A stretch of 64,000 bases of DNA, taken from the NCBI GenBank assembly GCA_047345645.1, contig JBLEFH010000002.1; one strand, 5' to 3'. Position 1 is the stretch's first letter. Each line of letters begins with the position of its first letter. This document shows positions 34,088-43,316 of this stretch, one piece after another. Below the pieces are notes generated by a model that ran no database searches, was not told the origin of the DNA, and was given only the letters and a program-made list of their open reading frames with translations. Origin of the DNA: JBLEFH01 sp047345645. GTDB taxonomy: Bacteria; Pseudomonadota; Alphaproteobacteria; Rhodobacterales; Rhodobacteraceae. The position numbers and the translations under genes were made by a program.

Positions 34088-35433
34088 CGATGCCGCTTTA
34101 TGAGGCGCAGCGGGCCATGCGGGCCACCCGTCAGGCGGCGATCAAACGCGGCGAGGTGGCGGTTCTCGACATTGGCACCTCCTCGATCCGTTGCTTCGTG
34201 CTGAAATTCGACCCCTCCCGCCAACATGCGCTGGCCGAGGGGATCGGCTCGCTCTCGGGTCACGGCGCGTTCCGCGTGATCGGCGCGGCGGTGAACCGCG
34301 CCCGCGGTGTGCGTTACGGCGAGATCTCCGCCATGGAAGAGACCGAGCGCGCGATCCGCACCGTCATTCAGAACGCGCAGCGGATGGCGAATACCCGTGT
34401 GGATCATGTGATCGCCTGTTTCGCGGGCGGGCGTCCGCGCAGCTATGGCATTGAAGGCAAAGTCGATATCACCGGCAAACCCGTCGGCGCGCCGCAAATT
34501 GGCCGCGCCCTCGCAAGCTGCGATGTGCCGGATTATCAGGATGGCTATCACGAGGCGCGGGAAGCACTTCATGCGCTGCCGGTGAATTTCGCGATTGATG
34601 GGCGCTCGGGTCTCACCGATCCGCGCGGTCAGGTGGGCGATGAGCTGTCCGTCGATATGCACCTCATGACCGTCTCCGGCGGCGCGGTGCGCAACATCCT
34701 GCAAGCGATCCGCCGCTGCGATCTCGAACTCGCCGGGCTCACCCATTCGGCCTATGCCAGCGGCATGTCGGCGCTGATCGAGGATGAGCAGGAACTCGGC
34801 GCGGCCTGTATCGATCTGGGCGCGGGTTCGACCGGTCTTTCGATTTTCCTGCGCGGCCAGATGATTTACGGCGACGCGCTCCGCATGGGCGGCAGCCAGA
34901 TCACCGGCGACATTGCCCAAGGGCTGATGGTCAGCCGTCAGGTCGCCGAAGAGGTAAAGATTCGCCATGGCGGCGTGCTGGCGACGGGTCTCGATGATCG
35001 CGACTATATCGACCTGCCGAGCGAGCAGGGGGACTGGGAGCACGGCACCCGGCAGATCACCCGGACCGAGCTGATCGGCGTGATCCGCCCGCGCGTCGAA
35101 GAAATCCTCGAACACGTTCGCGCGAGCCTCGATGCGGCGGGCTTCGATTATCTGCCCGGGCAACGGGTCGTGCTGACCGGCGGCGGGAGCCTCTTGCCCG
35201 GTATCGACGGGCTGGCGAGCGACATTCTGGGCCGCCGCGTGCGGCTCGGTCATCCGGTGCGTGTGCAGGGCCTTCCGCGCCGCGCGTCGGACGCCCATTT
35301 CTCCGCGCTGGTTGGCCTCGCGCTCCATGCGGTCCACCCGCAGGACGAGTGCTGGGATTTCGATCTGCCGGATGAAATTTTCGCCCGTAAACCGTTCCAT
35401 CAGGCGGTGCGCTGGTTCAAAGAGAACTGGTAA
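34084..35433 (+). CDS. ftsA: Cell division protein FtsA
   Basis: 449 residues, actin-like ATPase. Phosphate-1 motif VLDIGTSSIRCFV (about 24-36), phosphate-2 CIDLGAGSTGLSIF and an adenosine motif VVLTGGGSLLPGI. Attaches the Z ring to the membrane. The protein ends AVRWFKENW, resembling the amphipathic C-terminal membrane helix of the family. Starts on ATGA with ftsQ. Confidence 0.97.
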   Translation: MTMPLYEAQRAMRATRQAAIKRGEVAVLDIGTSSIRCFVLKFDPSRQHALAEGIGSLSGHGAFRVIGAAVNRARGVRYGEISAMEETERAIRTVIQNAQRMANTRVDHVIACFAGGRPRSYGIEGKVDITGKPVGAPQIGRALASCDVPDYQDGYHEAREALHALPVNFAIDGRSGLTDPRGQVGDELSVDMHLMTVSGGAVRNILQAIRRCDLELAGLTHSAYASGMSALIEDEQELGAACIDLGAGSTGLSIFLRGQMIYGDALRMGGSQITGDIAQGLMVSRQVAEEVKIRHGGVLATGLDDRDYIDLPSEQGDWEHGTRQITRTELIGVIRPRVEEILEHVRASLDAAGFDYLPGQRVVLTGGGSLLPGIDGLASDILGRRVRLGHPVRVQGLPRRASDAHFSALVGLALHAVHPQDECWDFDLPDEIFARKPFHQAVRWFKENW

Positions 35434-35462
35434 TTACGCGCGAAATATTGCCTATGATCAGG

Positions 35463-35498
35463 TGGCTCTCCGCTAGATTATGCGGTGAGCCATATTTT
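35463..35498 (+). terminator. Hairpin in the ftsA-ftsZ gap (attenuator or weak terminator)
   Basis: An 11-bp inverted repeat with one mismatch, TGGCTCTCCGC (35463-35473) and GCGGTGAGCCA (35482-35492), with an 8-base AT loop and followed by TATTTT. It begins 29 bases after the ftsA stop. It could partly end ftsA transcription so that ftsZ is driven mainly by its own promoter in the remaining 115 bases. Function is inferred from form only. Confidence 0.45.
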
Positions 35499-35614
35499 GA
35501 AGTGACGGCTCGGCAGTTTTTCGCTACGATACGAATCGAACATCCAAAATTCGGTGGGTCGGCGCGGTAAACGGGCCGCTCAGAGCGCAACGAGCAGAGC
35601 AAGCAGGCACTATT

Positions 35615-37117
35615 ATGACACTCAATATCGGTTTGGCGGAAAATCACGACCTTCAGCCGCGCATCACGGTGGTGGGCGTCGGTGGCGCGGGTGGCAACGC
35701 CGTCAACAACATGATCGAAAAGGCGCTGGAAGGCGCGGAATTCGTCGTCGCGAACACGGACAGCCAGGCGCTGCAACAGAGCCGCGCAGATCTGCGCATC
35801 CAGCTCGGCGCGCGTGTGACCGAGGGTCTCGGCGCAGGTGCGCGCCCTGAGATCGGGAAAGCCGCTGCCGAAGAGAGCATTAACGAGATCGCGGAATATC
35901 TTCAGGGCCGTCACATGTGCTTTGTGACCGCCGGGATGGGTGGCGGCACCGGGACGGGCGCCGCGCCAGTGATCGCACAAGCGGCCCGCGAAATGGGGGT
36001 TCTGACGGTGGGTGTCGTGACCAAGCCGTTCACCTTCGAAGGCAGCAAGCGGATGCGTCAGGCGGAAGCTGGGATCGAAGCGCTTCAGCGCCATGTGGAC
36101 ACGCTGATCATCATCCCCAACCAGAACCTGTTCCGTCTCGCGACCGAGAACACCACCTTTACCGAAGCCTTCATGCTGGCCGATGACGTTCTTTATCAGG
36201 GTGTCAAAGGGGTGACGGATCTCATCGTCCGTCCGGGCCTGATGAACCTCGACTTTGCCGATATCCGCACCGTGATGGACGAGATGGGCAAGGCGATGAT
36301 GGGGGCAGGCGAGGCCGAAGGCGAAGGCCGGGCGCGTCAGGCGGCGGAACTCGCTGTCTCCAACCCGCTGCTCGACGAGGTCAGCCTCAAAGGCGCGAAA
36401 GGCGTTCTTATCAACGTCACCGCAGGCCGCGATCTCACGCTGTTCGAACTGGACGAAGCGTCGAACTACATCCGCGAGCAGGTGGACGAGAACGCCAATA
36501 TCATCGTCGGTTCGACCCTCGATCCGGAAATGGAAGGCCGCATCCGCGTCTCGCTCGTCGCGACCGGGATCGATGCCGAGCCGCAGAGCGGGTCCGAGCG
36601 TCCGGCGGTTGGCGGTTACAACCAGGCGGCGATTGCCCGTCAGGAGCCGAAGCCCGAAGTGGCCGCACCTGTGCAGCCCACTCCGCGCTATGAGCAGCCG
36701 ACGCCGCAGCGCCAGCCGGAATTCGCCGAAGAGCCGCGCGAGCCGCGTTACAATCCCGAGCCGGTGCAGCGCGCCGAGCCGGAACCGCAGCAGCCCGCCG
36801 AGCCGCAGGCCCCCCGGTCGACCTTTATCGACCAGCAGGCGGCAGGCTTGAGCCCGCGTCCGGTGCAGCAGCAGCCGACACCGGAGCCGCGTGCCGAAGA
36901 GCCGCAGACCCCGGCACAGCCCGCCGCGCCGCAGCGCAGCCACAACCCGATCAACAGCCTGATTGAGCGGATGAGCCATGGCCGCAACGCGCAGGCGGCA
37001 TCGGGACTGACCGGCGGCACCGCAGGCGCCAAATCGGGCCCGGCTCCGAAGGATGAGGACGACTCGCAGGACGAGCAGATGGAGATCCCGGCGTTCCTCC
37101 GCCGCCAGGCCAACTAA
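35615..37117 (+). CDS. ftsZ: Cell division GTPase FtsZ
   Basis: 500 residues. Tubulin-like GTPase with GVGGAGGNAVNNM at the N terminus and the GTP signature GGGTGTG (109-115). Residues about 320-485 form a long Pro/Gln/Glu-rich disordered linker. The end is EIPAFLRRQAN, the conserved tail that binds FtsA and other partners. The long linker is typical of alphaproteobacteria. Has its own 181-base upstream gap and a terminator after it. Confidence 0.98.
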   Translation: MTLNIGLAENHDLQPRITVVGVGGAGGNAVNNMIEKALEGAEFVVANTDSQALQQSRADLRIQLGARVTEGLGAGARPEIGKAAAEESINEIAEYLQGRHMCFVTAGMGGGTGTGAAPVIAQAAREMGVLTVGVVTKPFTFEGSKRMRQAEAGIEALQRHVDTLIIIPNQNLFRLATENTTFTEAFMLADDVLYQGVKGVTDLIVRPGLMNLDFADIRTVMDEMGKAMMGAGEAEGEGRARQAAELAVSNPLLDEVSLKGAKGVLINVTAGRDLTLFELDEASNYIREQVDENANIIVGSTLDPEMEGRIRVSLVATGIDAEPQSGSERPAVGGYNQAAIARQEPKPEVAAPVQPTPRYEQPTPQRQPEFAEEPREPRYNPEPVQRAEPEPQQPAEPQAPRSTFIDQQAAGLSPRPVQQQPTPEPRAEEPQTPAQPAAPQRSHNPINSLIERMSHGRNAQAASGLTGGTAGAKSGPAPKDEDDSQDEQMEIPAFLRRQAN

Positions 37118-37143
37118 GTCAATCCACTTTAAGATCATTGATT

Positions 37144-37169
37144 AAGCCCCTGCATTTGCGGGGGCTTTT
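37144..37169 (+). terminator. Rho-independent terminator after ftsZ
   Basis: Stem AAGCCCCTGC (37144-37153) with GCGGGGGCTT (37158-37167), one G-U pair, 4-base loop, then TTTT. It closes the ftsZ transcript 27 bases after the stop, so lpxC must have its own promoter in 37170-37310. Confidence 0.88.
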
Positions 37170-37310
37170 CATTTGTGTCGGTTCTGTAGCATTTCGACAT
37201 ATTCTTTGATTTGTCGCCTAAGTGCCGTGGGCGTAATTTCTCTGGGAAAGATGGAAGGGCAGACGATTCTTAACGCCCCTCCCAAGAGACGTTCAGATCG
37301 AGGCAGAGCC

Positions 37311-38231
37311 ATGCAGACGACACTGAAAAAATCTGTGACTTTGATCGGCACCGGGCTGCACTCGGGCCGCCCTGTGCGCATGACCATCGCGCCGCAGCCA
37401 GCCGATTTCGGGATCTGGTTCCGCCGCACCGATGCGCAAGGCAACGACACGCTGATCCCCGCTCTTTACGACTCGGTGGAAAACACCACGCTCTGCACCC
37501 GGATTGCGGGGGAGAATGGTGTCACTCTCTCGACGATCGAGCATATCATGGCGGCGCTGGCAGGCTGCGGTGTCCATAATGCGCTGGTGTCCGTGGATGG
37601 GCCGGAAGTGCCGATCATGGACGGCTCCTCGCAGCGTTTCGTGCGCGCGATCCGCGAGGCGGGTCTGCGCCGTCTCGACGCGCCGCTTTACGCCATCGAG
37701 ATCCTGAAACCGGTGCGTTACGAGGATGGCGCGGCTTCTGCCGAGCTGCATCCCCATGACGGGTTCGCCATCGACTTCACCATTGATTTCGACGATGCGG
37801 CCATTGGTCATCAGGAAATCAAGCTCGATATGTCGAACGGCCAGTTCATGCGCGAGCTGTCGGACTGCCGGACCTTCTGCCGCCGCGGCGACGTGGACAT
37901 GATGCAGCAGAACGGCCTCGCCCTTGGCGGCGGGCTGGAAAATGCGGTCGTGGTCGAAGGCGACAAGGTGCTGAACCCGGAGGGCTTCCGCCGTTCAAAT
38001 GAATGTGTGCGTCACAAGGCGCTCGATGCGGTCGGCGATCTCGGCCTCGCCGGGCACCCGATCCTTGGCCACTATATCGGCAACCGCGCGGGCCACGGCA
38101 TCACCAACCGTCTGCTGCACACGCTGTTTGCGCAGCCCGATGCGTGGCGTCTCGTCGAAGTGTCGCCGGAAACCGCGCGCAAGCTGCCGGGCGGCGTCGC
38201 GGCGCTGACCGAACTGCGCGAAGCCGTTTAA
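37311..38231 (+). CDS. lpxC: UDP-3-O-acyl-N-acetylglucosamine deacetylase
   Basis: 306 residues from MQTTLKKSVTL; the open frame extends 46 codons upstream without family similarity. Zinc-site motifs: EHIMAALAG (His78) and HYIGNRAGHGITNRLLH near the C terminus with the catalytic His. First committed step of lipid A synthesis, so the cell makes LPS. Confidence 0.97.
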   Translation: MQTTLKKSVTLIGTGLHSGRPVRMTIAPQPADFGIWFRRTDAQGNDTLIPALYDSVENTTLCTRIAGENGVTLSTIEHIMAALAGCGVHNALVSVDGPEVPIMDGSSQRFVRAIREAGLRRLDAPLYAIEILKPVRYEDGAASAELHPHDGFAIDFTIDFDDAAIGHQEIKLDMSNGQFMRELSDCRTFCRRGDVDMMQQNGLALGGGLENAVVVEGDKVLNPEGFRRSNECVRHKALDAVGDLGLAGHPILGHYIGNRAGHGITNRLLHTLFAQPDAWRLVEVSPETARKLPGGVAALTELREAV

Positions 38232-38346
38232 CCGGCGGCTTTGCGTGCCTTCGCGCCTTCGAAGTCTTTCCCCTTTGAGAATGCTATGCTAACTCGTGGC
38301 ATGGCCGCTGCTTTGCCGGTCCGGCCCGGAGCATTCTGAGGTAACT

Positions 38347-39213
38347 ATGCAGATGAAATCGCTGGCGAGACTGGGGCTCATGGGCCTCCTGCTTCTGGGA
38401 ACCGCGTCCTGTGGTCGCGTGCCGGGCGCAAATGCGCTGTTTGGCCCCGAAGAGGCAACAGGCGAGGAGCAGGCCGTCGGCAGCGCCGAAGCGCTTTATC
38501 TTGAGGCCGAACGTGATCTCGAAAATGGCAATGCCGATGATGCGGCGGAGCAGTTTGAGGAAGTCGAGCGGCTTTACCCCTATTCCGAATGGTCCCGCCG
38601 GGCGATGATCAATCAGGCTTTTGCCTGGCATGAGGCGCGCGACTATGAGCGCAGCCGGTCCGCGGCGGAGCGGTTCATTTCCTTCTATCCCGCTGATAAA
38701 GATGCCGCTTACGCGCAATATCTCATCGCGCTTTCTTATTACGACCAGATCGCCGATACGGGCCGCGATCAGGGAAACACCTTCCTCGCGCTGCAATCCC
38801 TGCGCGACGTGATCGAGCTTTACCCGGACAGCGATTACGCTAAATCAGCGCTGCTGAAATTCGACCTGACCCTCGACCATCTCGCAGGTAAGGAAATGCA
38901 GATCGGGCGGTTCTATCTCAAGCGCCAGCATTATCCGGCGGCGATCAACCGGTTCCGCGCTGTGGTCGAGGAATATCAGACCACCAGCCACACCGCAGAG
39001 GCGCTGCACCGTCTTGTCGAATCCTATCTCTCACTCGGCCTTGATGGCGAAGCACAGACAGCAGCGGCGATTCTGGGGCACAACTTCCCCGGCTCGATCT
39101 GGTATCAGGACAGCTATGCGCTGCTGACCGGTCGCGGGCTGCGCCCCGAGGCGAAGAGCCAGGGCTGGCTCGACGATGTCTGGCGGCAGGTCGTTCAGGG
39201 CAAGTGGCTCTGA
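38347..39213 (+). CDS. bamD: Outer membrane assembly lipoprotein BamD
   Basis: 288 residues. Lipoprotein signal with lipobox LLGTASC (Cys about 19) and TPR-like repeats (SAEALYLEAERDLENGNADD, YERSRSAAERFISFYP). BamD (ComL) is an essential part of the BAM complex that inserts beta-barrel proteins. The chosen ATG has GAGG just upstream; earlier in-frame codons lack a signal sequence. Its place between lpxC and recN is conserved in the group. Confidence 0.95.
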   Translation: MQMKSLARLGLMGLLLLGTASCGRVPGANALFGPEEATGEEQAVGSAEALYLEAERDLENGNADDAAEQFEEVERLYPYSEWSRRAMINQAFAWHEARDYERSRSAAERFISFYPADKDAAYAQYLIALSYYDQIADTGRDQGNTFLALQSLRDVIELYPDSDYAKSALLKFDLTLDHLAGKEMQIGRFYLKRQHYPAAINRFRAVVEEYQTTSHTAEALHRLVESYLSLGLDGEAQTAAAILGHNFPGSIWYQDSYALLTGRGLRPEAKSQGWLDDVWRQVVQGKWL

Positions 39214-39222
39214 GCTGACCCC

Positions 39223-40878
39223 ATGCTGACCGCGCTCTCGATCCGCGACATGCTGCTGATCGACCGGCTCGATCTCGATTTCCGGCCCGGTCTGAACGTG
39301 CTGACCGGGGAGACGGGGGCGGGCAAATCCATCCTTCTCGACAGTCTCGGATTCGTGCTGGGTTGGCGCGGCCGCGCCGATCTCGTGCGCAGCGGCGCCG
39401 AAAAAGGCGAGGTGACGGCGGAGTTTACGCTGGATGACGACCACCCGGCCCGCGCCATCCTGCGCGAGGCGGATCTGCCCGATGACGACATGCTGCTCCT
39501 ACGCCGGGTCAATGCGGGCGGCGGGCGCAAGACGGCCTATGTCAACGACCGCCGCGTCTCCGGGGAGACCTTGCGCGCGCTCTCGGCGGTGTTGGTGGAA
39601 TTGCATGGCCAGCAGGATGATCGCGGGCTGTTGGACCCCCGCCAGCACCGTGCGCTTCTGGATCGCTTCGGCGGGCTCGACGGCGATCTGGCCGAAACCC
39701 GCGCCGCGTGGCGCGCCCGCCAGACCGCGCGCAAGGCGCTGACCGAAGCCGAAACGCGCCTTGCCGCCGCCGAAGCGGATCGCGATTTTCTGACCCATGC
39801 CGTTGAAGAACTGACGAAACTTTCGCCCGAAGCTGGCGAGGATGCCAGCCTCGACACCCGCCGCCGCCAGTTGCAGGCGGCGGGCAAGATTGCCGATGAT
39901 CTCGCCAAGGCGGCCAGTCTGGTGGAGGAGGGCGCGGAGCGGAACCTTTTCGATGCGCTCCGCTGGATCGAGGACGCCGCCCGCCACGCGCCGCAGCTCG
40001 ATGAGGTGGCCGACGCGCTGAACCGCGCGATCACCGAGATTGGCGAGGCGGGCCGGGCACTCGACGATCAGCGCCGCGATTTGATGGCCGACCCGGCGGA
40101 GTTGGAGCGTGTGGAGGAACGGCTGTTCGCGATCCGCGCGCTCGCCCGCAAACATGATGTGTTGGCCGATGATCTGGCGACATTGGCGGACGATCTCTCG
40201 CGCCGCCTCGCACAGATCGAGGGCGGAGCGAGTGAAATCAAAAGCTTGGAAGCCGCGTTGGTCGAGGCGGATCTGGCTTATGATGGCGCGGCCAAGGCGC
40301 TGAGTGAGGGCCGCAGCCGTGCGGCGAAGGCGCTCGACAAGGCCATGGCGAAGGAATTGCCGCCGCTCAAAATGGAGCGCGCCGTTTTTACCACCGAGGT
40401 CGCGCGCGGTGAGCCGGGGCCGGAGGGCCGCGACGATGTGGCTTTTGTCGTGGCGACCAATCCGGGCGCGCCCGCCGGGCCGCTCGCCAAAATCGCGTCG
40501 GGCGGGGAGCTCTCGCGCTTCCTGCTCGCGCTCAAAGTGTGTCTGACCGGAGATGACAGCGGCATCACCATGATTTTCGACGAGATCGACCGCGGCGTCG
40601 GCGGCGCGACGGCGGATGCGGTCGGGCGGCGGCTCAAAGCGCTGGCGAACGGCGGGCAGGTGCTGGTCGTGACCCACTCGCCGCAGGTCGCGGCCCTTGG
40701 CGCAAACCATTGGCGTGTCGCGAAATCTGTCGAGGATGGGGCGACCCTCTCGCGCGTCACCCCGCTCGATGAGGCCGCCCGTGTCGACGAAATTGCGCGG
40801 ATGCTCTCTGGCGACGCGGTGACCGACGCGGCGCGGGACGCGGCGACGGCGCTGCTCGACGGCCCGCGCGATGGATGA
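39223..40878 (+). CDS. recN: DNA repair protein RecN
   Basis: 551 residues, SMC-like ATPase. Walker A GETGAGKS (29-36), central coiled coil, ABC signature ASGGELSRFLLALK and Walker B MIFDEIDRGVGG. Acts in double-strand break repair. No LexA site search was possible by eye beyond the short 9-base gap to bamD. Overlaps the next gene by 8 bases. Confidence 0.97.
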   Translation: MLTALSIRDMLLIDRLDLDFRPGLNVLTGETGAGKSILLDSLGFVLGWRGRADLVRSGAEKGEVTAEFTLDDDHPARAILREADLPDDDMLLLRRVNAGGGRKTAYVNDRRVSGETLRALSAVLVELHGQQDDRGLLDPRQHRALLDRFGGLDGDLAETRAAWRARQTARKALTEAETRLAAAEADRDFLTHAVEELTKLSPEAGEDASLDTRRRQLQAAGKIADDLAKAASLVEEGAERNLFDALRWIEDAARHAPQLDEVADALNRAITEIGEAGRALDDQRRDLMADPAELERVEERLFAIRALARKHDVLADDLATLADDLSRRLAQIEGGASEIKSLEAALVEADLAYDGAAKALSEGRSRAAKALDKAMAKELPPLKMERAVFTTEVARGEPGPEGRDDVAFVVATNPGAPAGPLAKIASGGELSRFLLALKVCLTGDDSGITMIFDEIDRGVGGATADAVGRRLKALANGGQVLVVTHSPQVAALGANHWRVAKSVEDGATLSRVTPLDEAARVDEIARMLSGDAVTDAARDAATALLDGPRDG

Positions 40879-41824
40879 CGCCTCGGCGTGGTTTCGCGGC
40901 GGGCTGCGCAAGGCGCTGAGCGCGGCGATCCATCGGGCGGATCCTGAGGCAAGTATCACCCTCGATCACGTCTATCGCCGGGCCGAGGATCGGGTGGTTG
41001 TGAGCGGGACGTGGAACGGCCAGCTTGCGGTTTTCAAATGGTATTTTGGCGAGGAGGCGGAGCAAACCGCCCGTGCGGTTCATGCCCGTCTGACCGCGCT
41101 GGAGGCACAATTCACCGCGCCGCATCTCCGCGCCGTTCGCCCGCTCGCGCTTTACGGCAGCGTCGTCGTGATGGAGCGCGTCCCCGGCGAAACCCTCGCG
41201 GCGCATCTGGCGCGCGGCGATGCGCGGACCCGTGAGGCGGCCTTTCCTCAAGTGCTGAACTGGCTGAGTGCGCTCACCGCCGGGCAGCGTCGGATCGAGC
41301 CGATGGCACCGCGCGCGGCGATCCGCCGCCTGCGCCAGATGCCGCGCCCGAAGGACGCGCAGGACGCCGCGCTGTTTGACCGCCTGCGGCCCGCGCTCCT
41401 CGACTTTGCGCAGGATTTACGTGGGTTTGAGGTGCTGCGCGGGCCGGGACATGGCGATCTCTCGCCGCGCAATCTGATGCTGTCGGAAGATGTGCTGACC
41501 GGCATCGACTTCGGCCCGGACACCGTCTTTCCGCTCGCCCGCGACATCGCGCATTACCTCATCGGCACGCGGCTCAAAGGCGCGGCACCCTCGAGCGCAG
41601 CGGCTTTTGCGGGAGATGGAGACGCGGCGGGTTGGGGGATCGCGCCGGCGGAATTCGAGATGATCGCAGCTTCCGCCTTGCTCCCGGAGAGCGACCTCGC
41701 GCGCACTTTGCCCTTTTTCATCGGCCAAAGCGCGCTGATCAATCTCACCTCTCGCGACCGGCCCGAAGCGGTTCGGGCGCGCCTTCGCCGGATCGGAGAA
41801 GGCTGGCTCAAGCGCGCCGGTTAA
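40871..41824 (+). CDS. Kinase-like phosphotransferase (APH / choline kinase fold)
   Basis: 317 residues. Visible kinase-fold elements: VVMERVPGETLA hinge, catalytic loop HGDLSPRNLM and the metal Asp in GIDFGPDTVF followed by ARDIAHYLIG. The substrate is not evident; aminoglycoside, small-alcohol or lipid-linked sugars are possible. Translationally coupled to recN by an 8-base overlap, with no other partner downstream. Confidence 0.8.
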   Translation: MDDASAWFRGGLRKALSAAIHRADPEASITLDHVYRRAEDRVVVSGTWNGQLAVFKWYFGEEAEQTARAVHARLTALEAQFTAPHLRAVRPLALYGSVVVMERVPGETLAAHLARGDARTREAAFPQVLNWLSALTAGQRRIEPMAPRAAIRRLRQMPRPKDAQDAALFDRLRPALLDFAQDLRGFEVLRGPGHGDLSPRNLMLSEDVLTGIDFGPDTVFPLARDIAHYLIGTRLKGAAPSSAAAFAGDGDAAGWGIAPAEFEMIAASALLPESDLARTLPFFIGQSALINLTSRDRPEAVRARLRRIGEGWLKRAG

Positions 41825-41836
41825 ACCGGCCACCCT

Positions 41837-43210
41837 TCAGTTAATCTCAACCGTCTTGCCGGGGTTGAGAATATTATTCGGATCGAGCGCGCGCTTGATC
41901 GCGGCCATCACCGCCCAGCCATCGCCATGCTCATCGGGCATATAGACCTTCTTGCCGATGCCGACGCCATGCTCGCCCGTGACCGTCCCCCCGAGGCGCA
42001 GGGCGCGTTCATTCATCAGATGCGCCAGCCGTTTGGCCTCTTTCAAATCCTCGGGCTTGTCCGGGTCCACGAGCAGACAGGCGTGAAAATTCCCGTCGCC
42101 GACATGGCCCACAATCGGCCCCATGAGCGGGCTCGCATTGATATCGGCGGCGGTCTCGCGGATCGCTTCGGCGAGTGCCGAGATTGGCACGCACACATCC
42201 GTGGTCAGCCCGCGCGCCCCCGGTTGCAACCCGAGCGCCGCCCAATACATCTTGTGCCGGGCCTCCCAAAGCGCGGCGCGTTCCTCGGGCAGGGTCGACC
42301 ATTCAAACCCGTCCGCGCCGTTGTCCTCCATGATTTCCTTGGCCGCCTCGGTCTGCTCCGCGACGCCGCCTTCGCTACCATGAAATTCGAGGAAAAGATG
42401 CGGCGTTTCAGGGCGCTCTGATCCGGTCTTCAAGTTGATCGCGCGGATCGACATAGCGTCCACCAGCTCGATCCGGGCCATGGGGATGCCCATCTGGATC
42501 GTCTGGATCACGGCGGCGACGGCGCTCTCCACATCCGCAAACCGGCAGGTCGCGGCGGAGATCGCCTCGGGCTGGCCCTGAAGGCGTACCGTCATTTCCG
42601 TGATGATCCCGAGCGTGCCTTCGGAGCCGATGATGAGATGCGTCAGATCATACCCGGCGGAGGATTTGCGCGCGCGGCTCCCGGTGCGGATGATCCGGCC
42701 ATCGGCGAGCACGACTTCAAGCGCCAGCACCGCCTCGCGCATGGTGCCGTAGCGCACCGCCGTAGTGCCGGACGCGCGGGTCGCCGCCATGCCGCCAAGG
42801 CTCGCATTCGCGCCGGGATCGACGGAGAAAAACAGGCCGGTCGCGCGCAGTTCCGCGTTGAGTTCCTCCCGCGTGATCCCCGGCTGCACGGTCACGTCGA
42901 GATCATCGGGCCGGACCTCCAGCACCTTGTTCATCCGGCTCATATCGAGGGAGATTCCGCCCTGGGTCGCGAGCGCCTGCGCCTCCAGCGAGGTGCCGGT
43001 TCCCCAAGCCACGAGCGGACAGCCCAGCTCGTTGCAGATCCGCGCGATCAGGCTGACCTCCTCCGTCGTCTCCGGGAAGGCCACCGCATCGGGCGGGGTG
43101 ACCGGGTAATAGCTCTCGTTCTCGCCATGCTGCTGGCGGATCGCGTCGGTGGTGACGAGACGCGCGCCTAACGCGGCTGCAATCTGCGCAATGGCTTCGC
43201 TGATGGACAT
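41837..43210 (-). CDS. FAD-linked oxidase, D-lactate/glycolate dehydrogenase (GlcD/Dld) type
   Basis: 457 residues from ATG 43210 (GGAGG six bases before); 27 open upstream codons are basic and unlike the family. PCMH-type FAD domain with VAWGTGTSLEAQA and RASGTTAVRYGTMRE, C-terminal cap with VGHVGDGNFHA (metal-binding His) and GEHGVGIGKK. Closest in appearance to cytochrome-dependent D-lactate dehydrogenase; 2-hydroxyglutarate or glycolate are possible substrates. Standing alone, divergent from the CLC gene. Confidence 0.88.
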   Translation of the reverse strand: MSISEAIAQIAAALGARLVTTDAIRQQHGENESYYPVTPPDAVAFPETTEEVSLIARICNELGCPLVAWGTGTSLEAQALATQGGISLDMSRMNKVLEVRPDDLDVTVQPGITREELNAELRATGLFFSVDPGANASLGGMAATRASGTTAVRYGTMREAVLALEVVLADGRIIRTGSRARKSSAGYDLTHLIIGSEGTLGIITEMTVRLQGQPEAISAATCRFADVESAVAAVIQTIQMGIPMARIELVDAMSIRAINLKTGSERPETPHLFLEFHGSEGGVAEQTEAAKEIMEDNGADGFEWSTLPEERAALWEARHKMYWAALGLQPGARGLTTDVCVPISALAEAIRETAADINASPLMGPIVGHVGDGNFHACLLVDPDKPEDLKEAKRLAHLMNERALRLGGTVTGEHGVGIGKKVYMPDEHGDGWAVMAAIKRALDPNNILNPGKTVEIN

Positions 43211-43316
43211 GGCGTTCCTCCTTGGCTCAAGGATGGCGCGGCGGGCGGGGGCAGGCAAGGCGGATTTCGTGACAAGCCACTTTGCGCTCATGCGAATCCC
43301 GCGTTAAGAGACTGTT

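Noticed and set aside
36560..37080. Repeat-rich Pro/Gln/Glu stretch in ftsZ as a possible insertion
   Set aside because: Long disordered linkers before the conserved C-terminal peptide are normal in alphaproteobacterial FtsZ, and base composition matches the surroundings.
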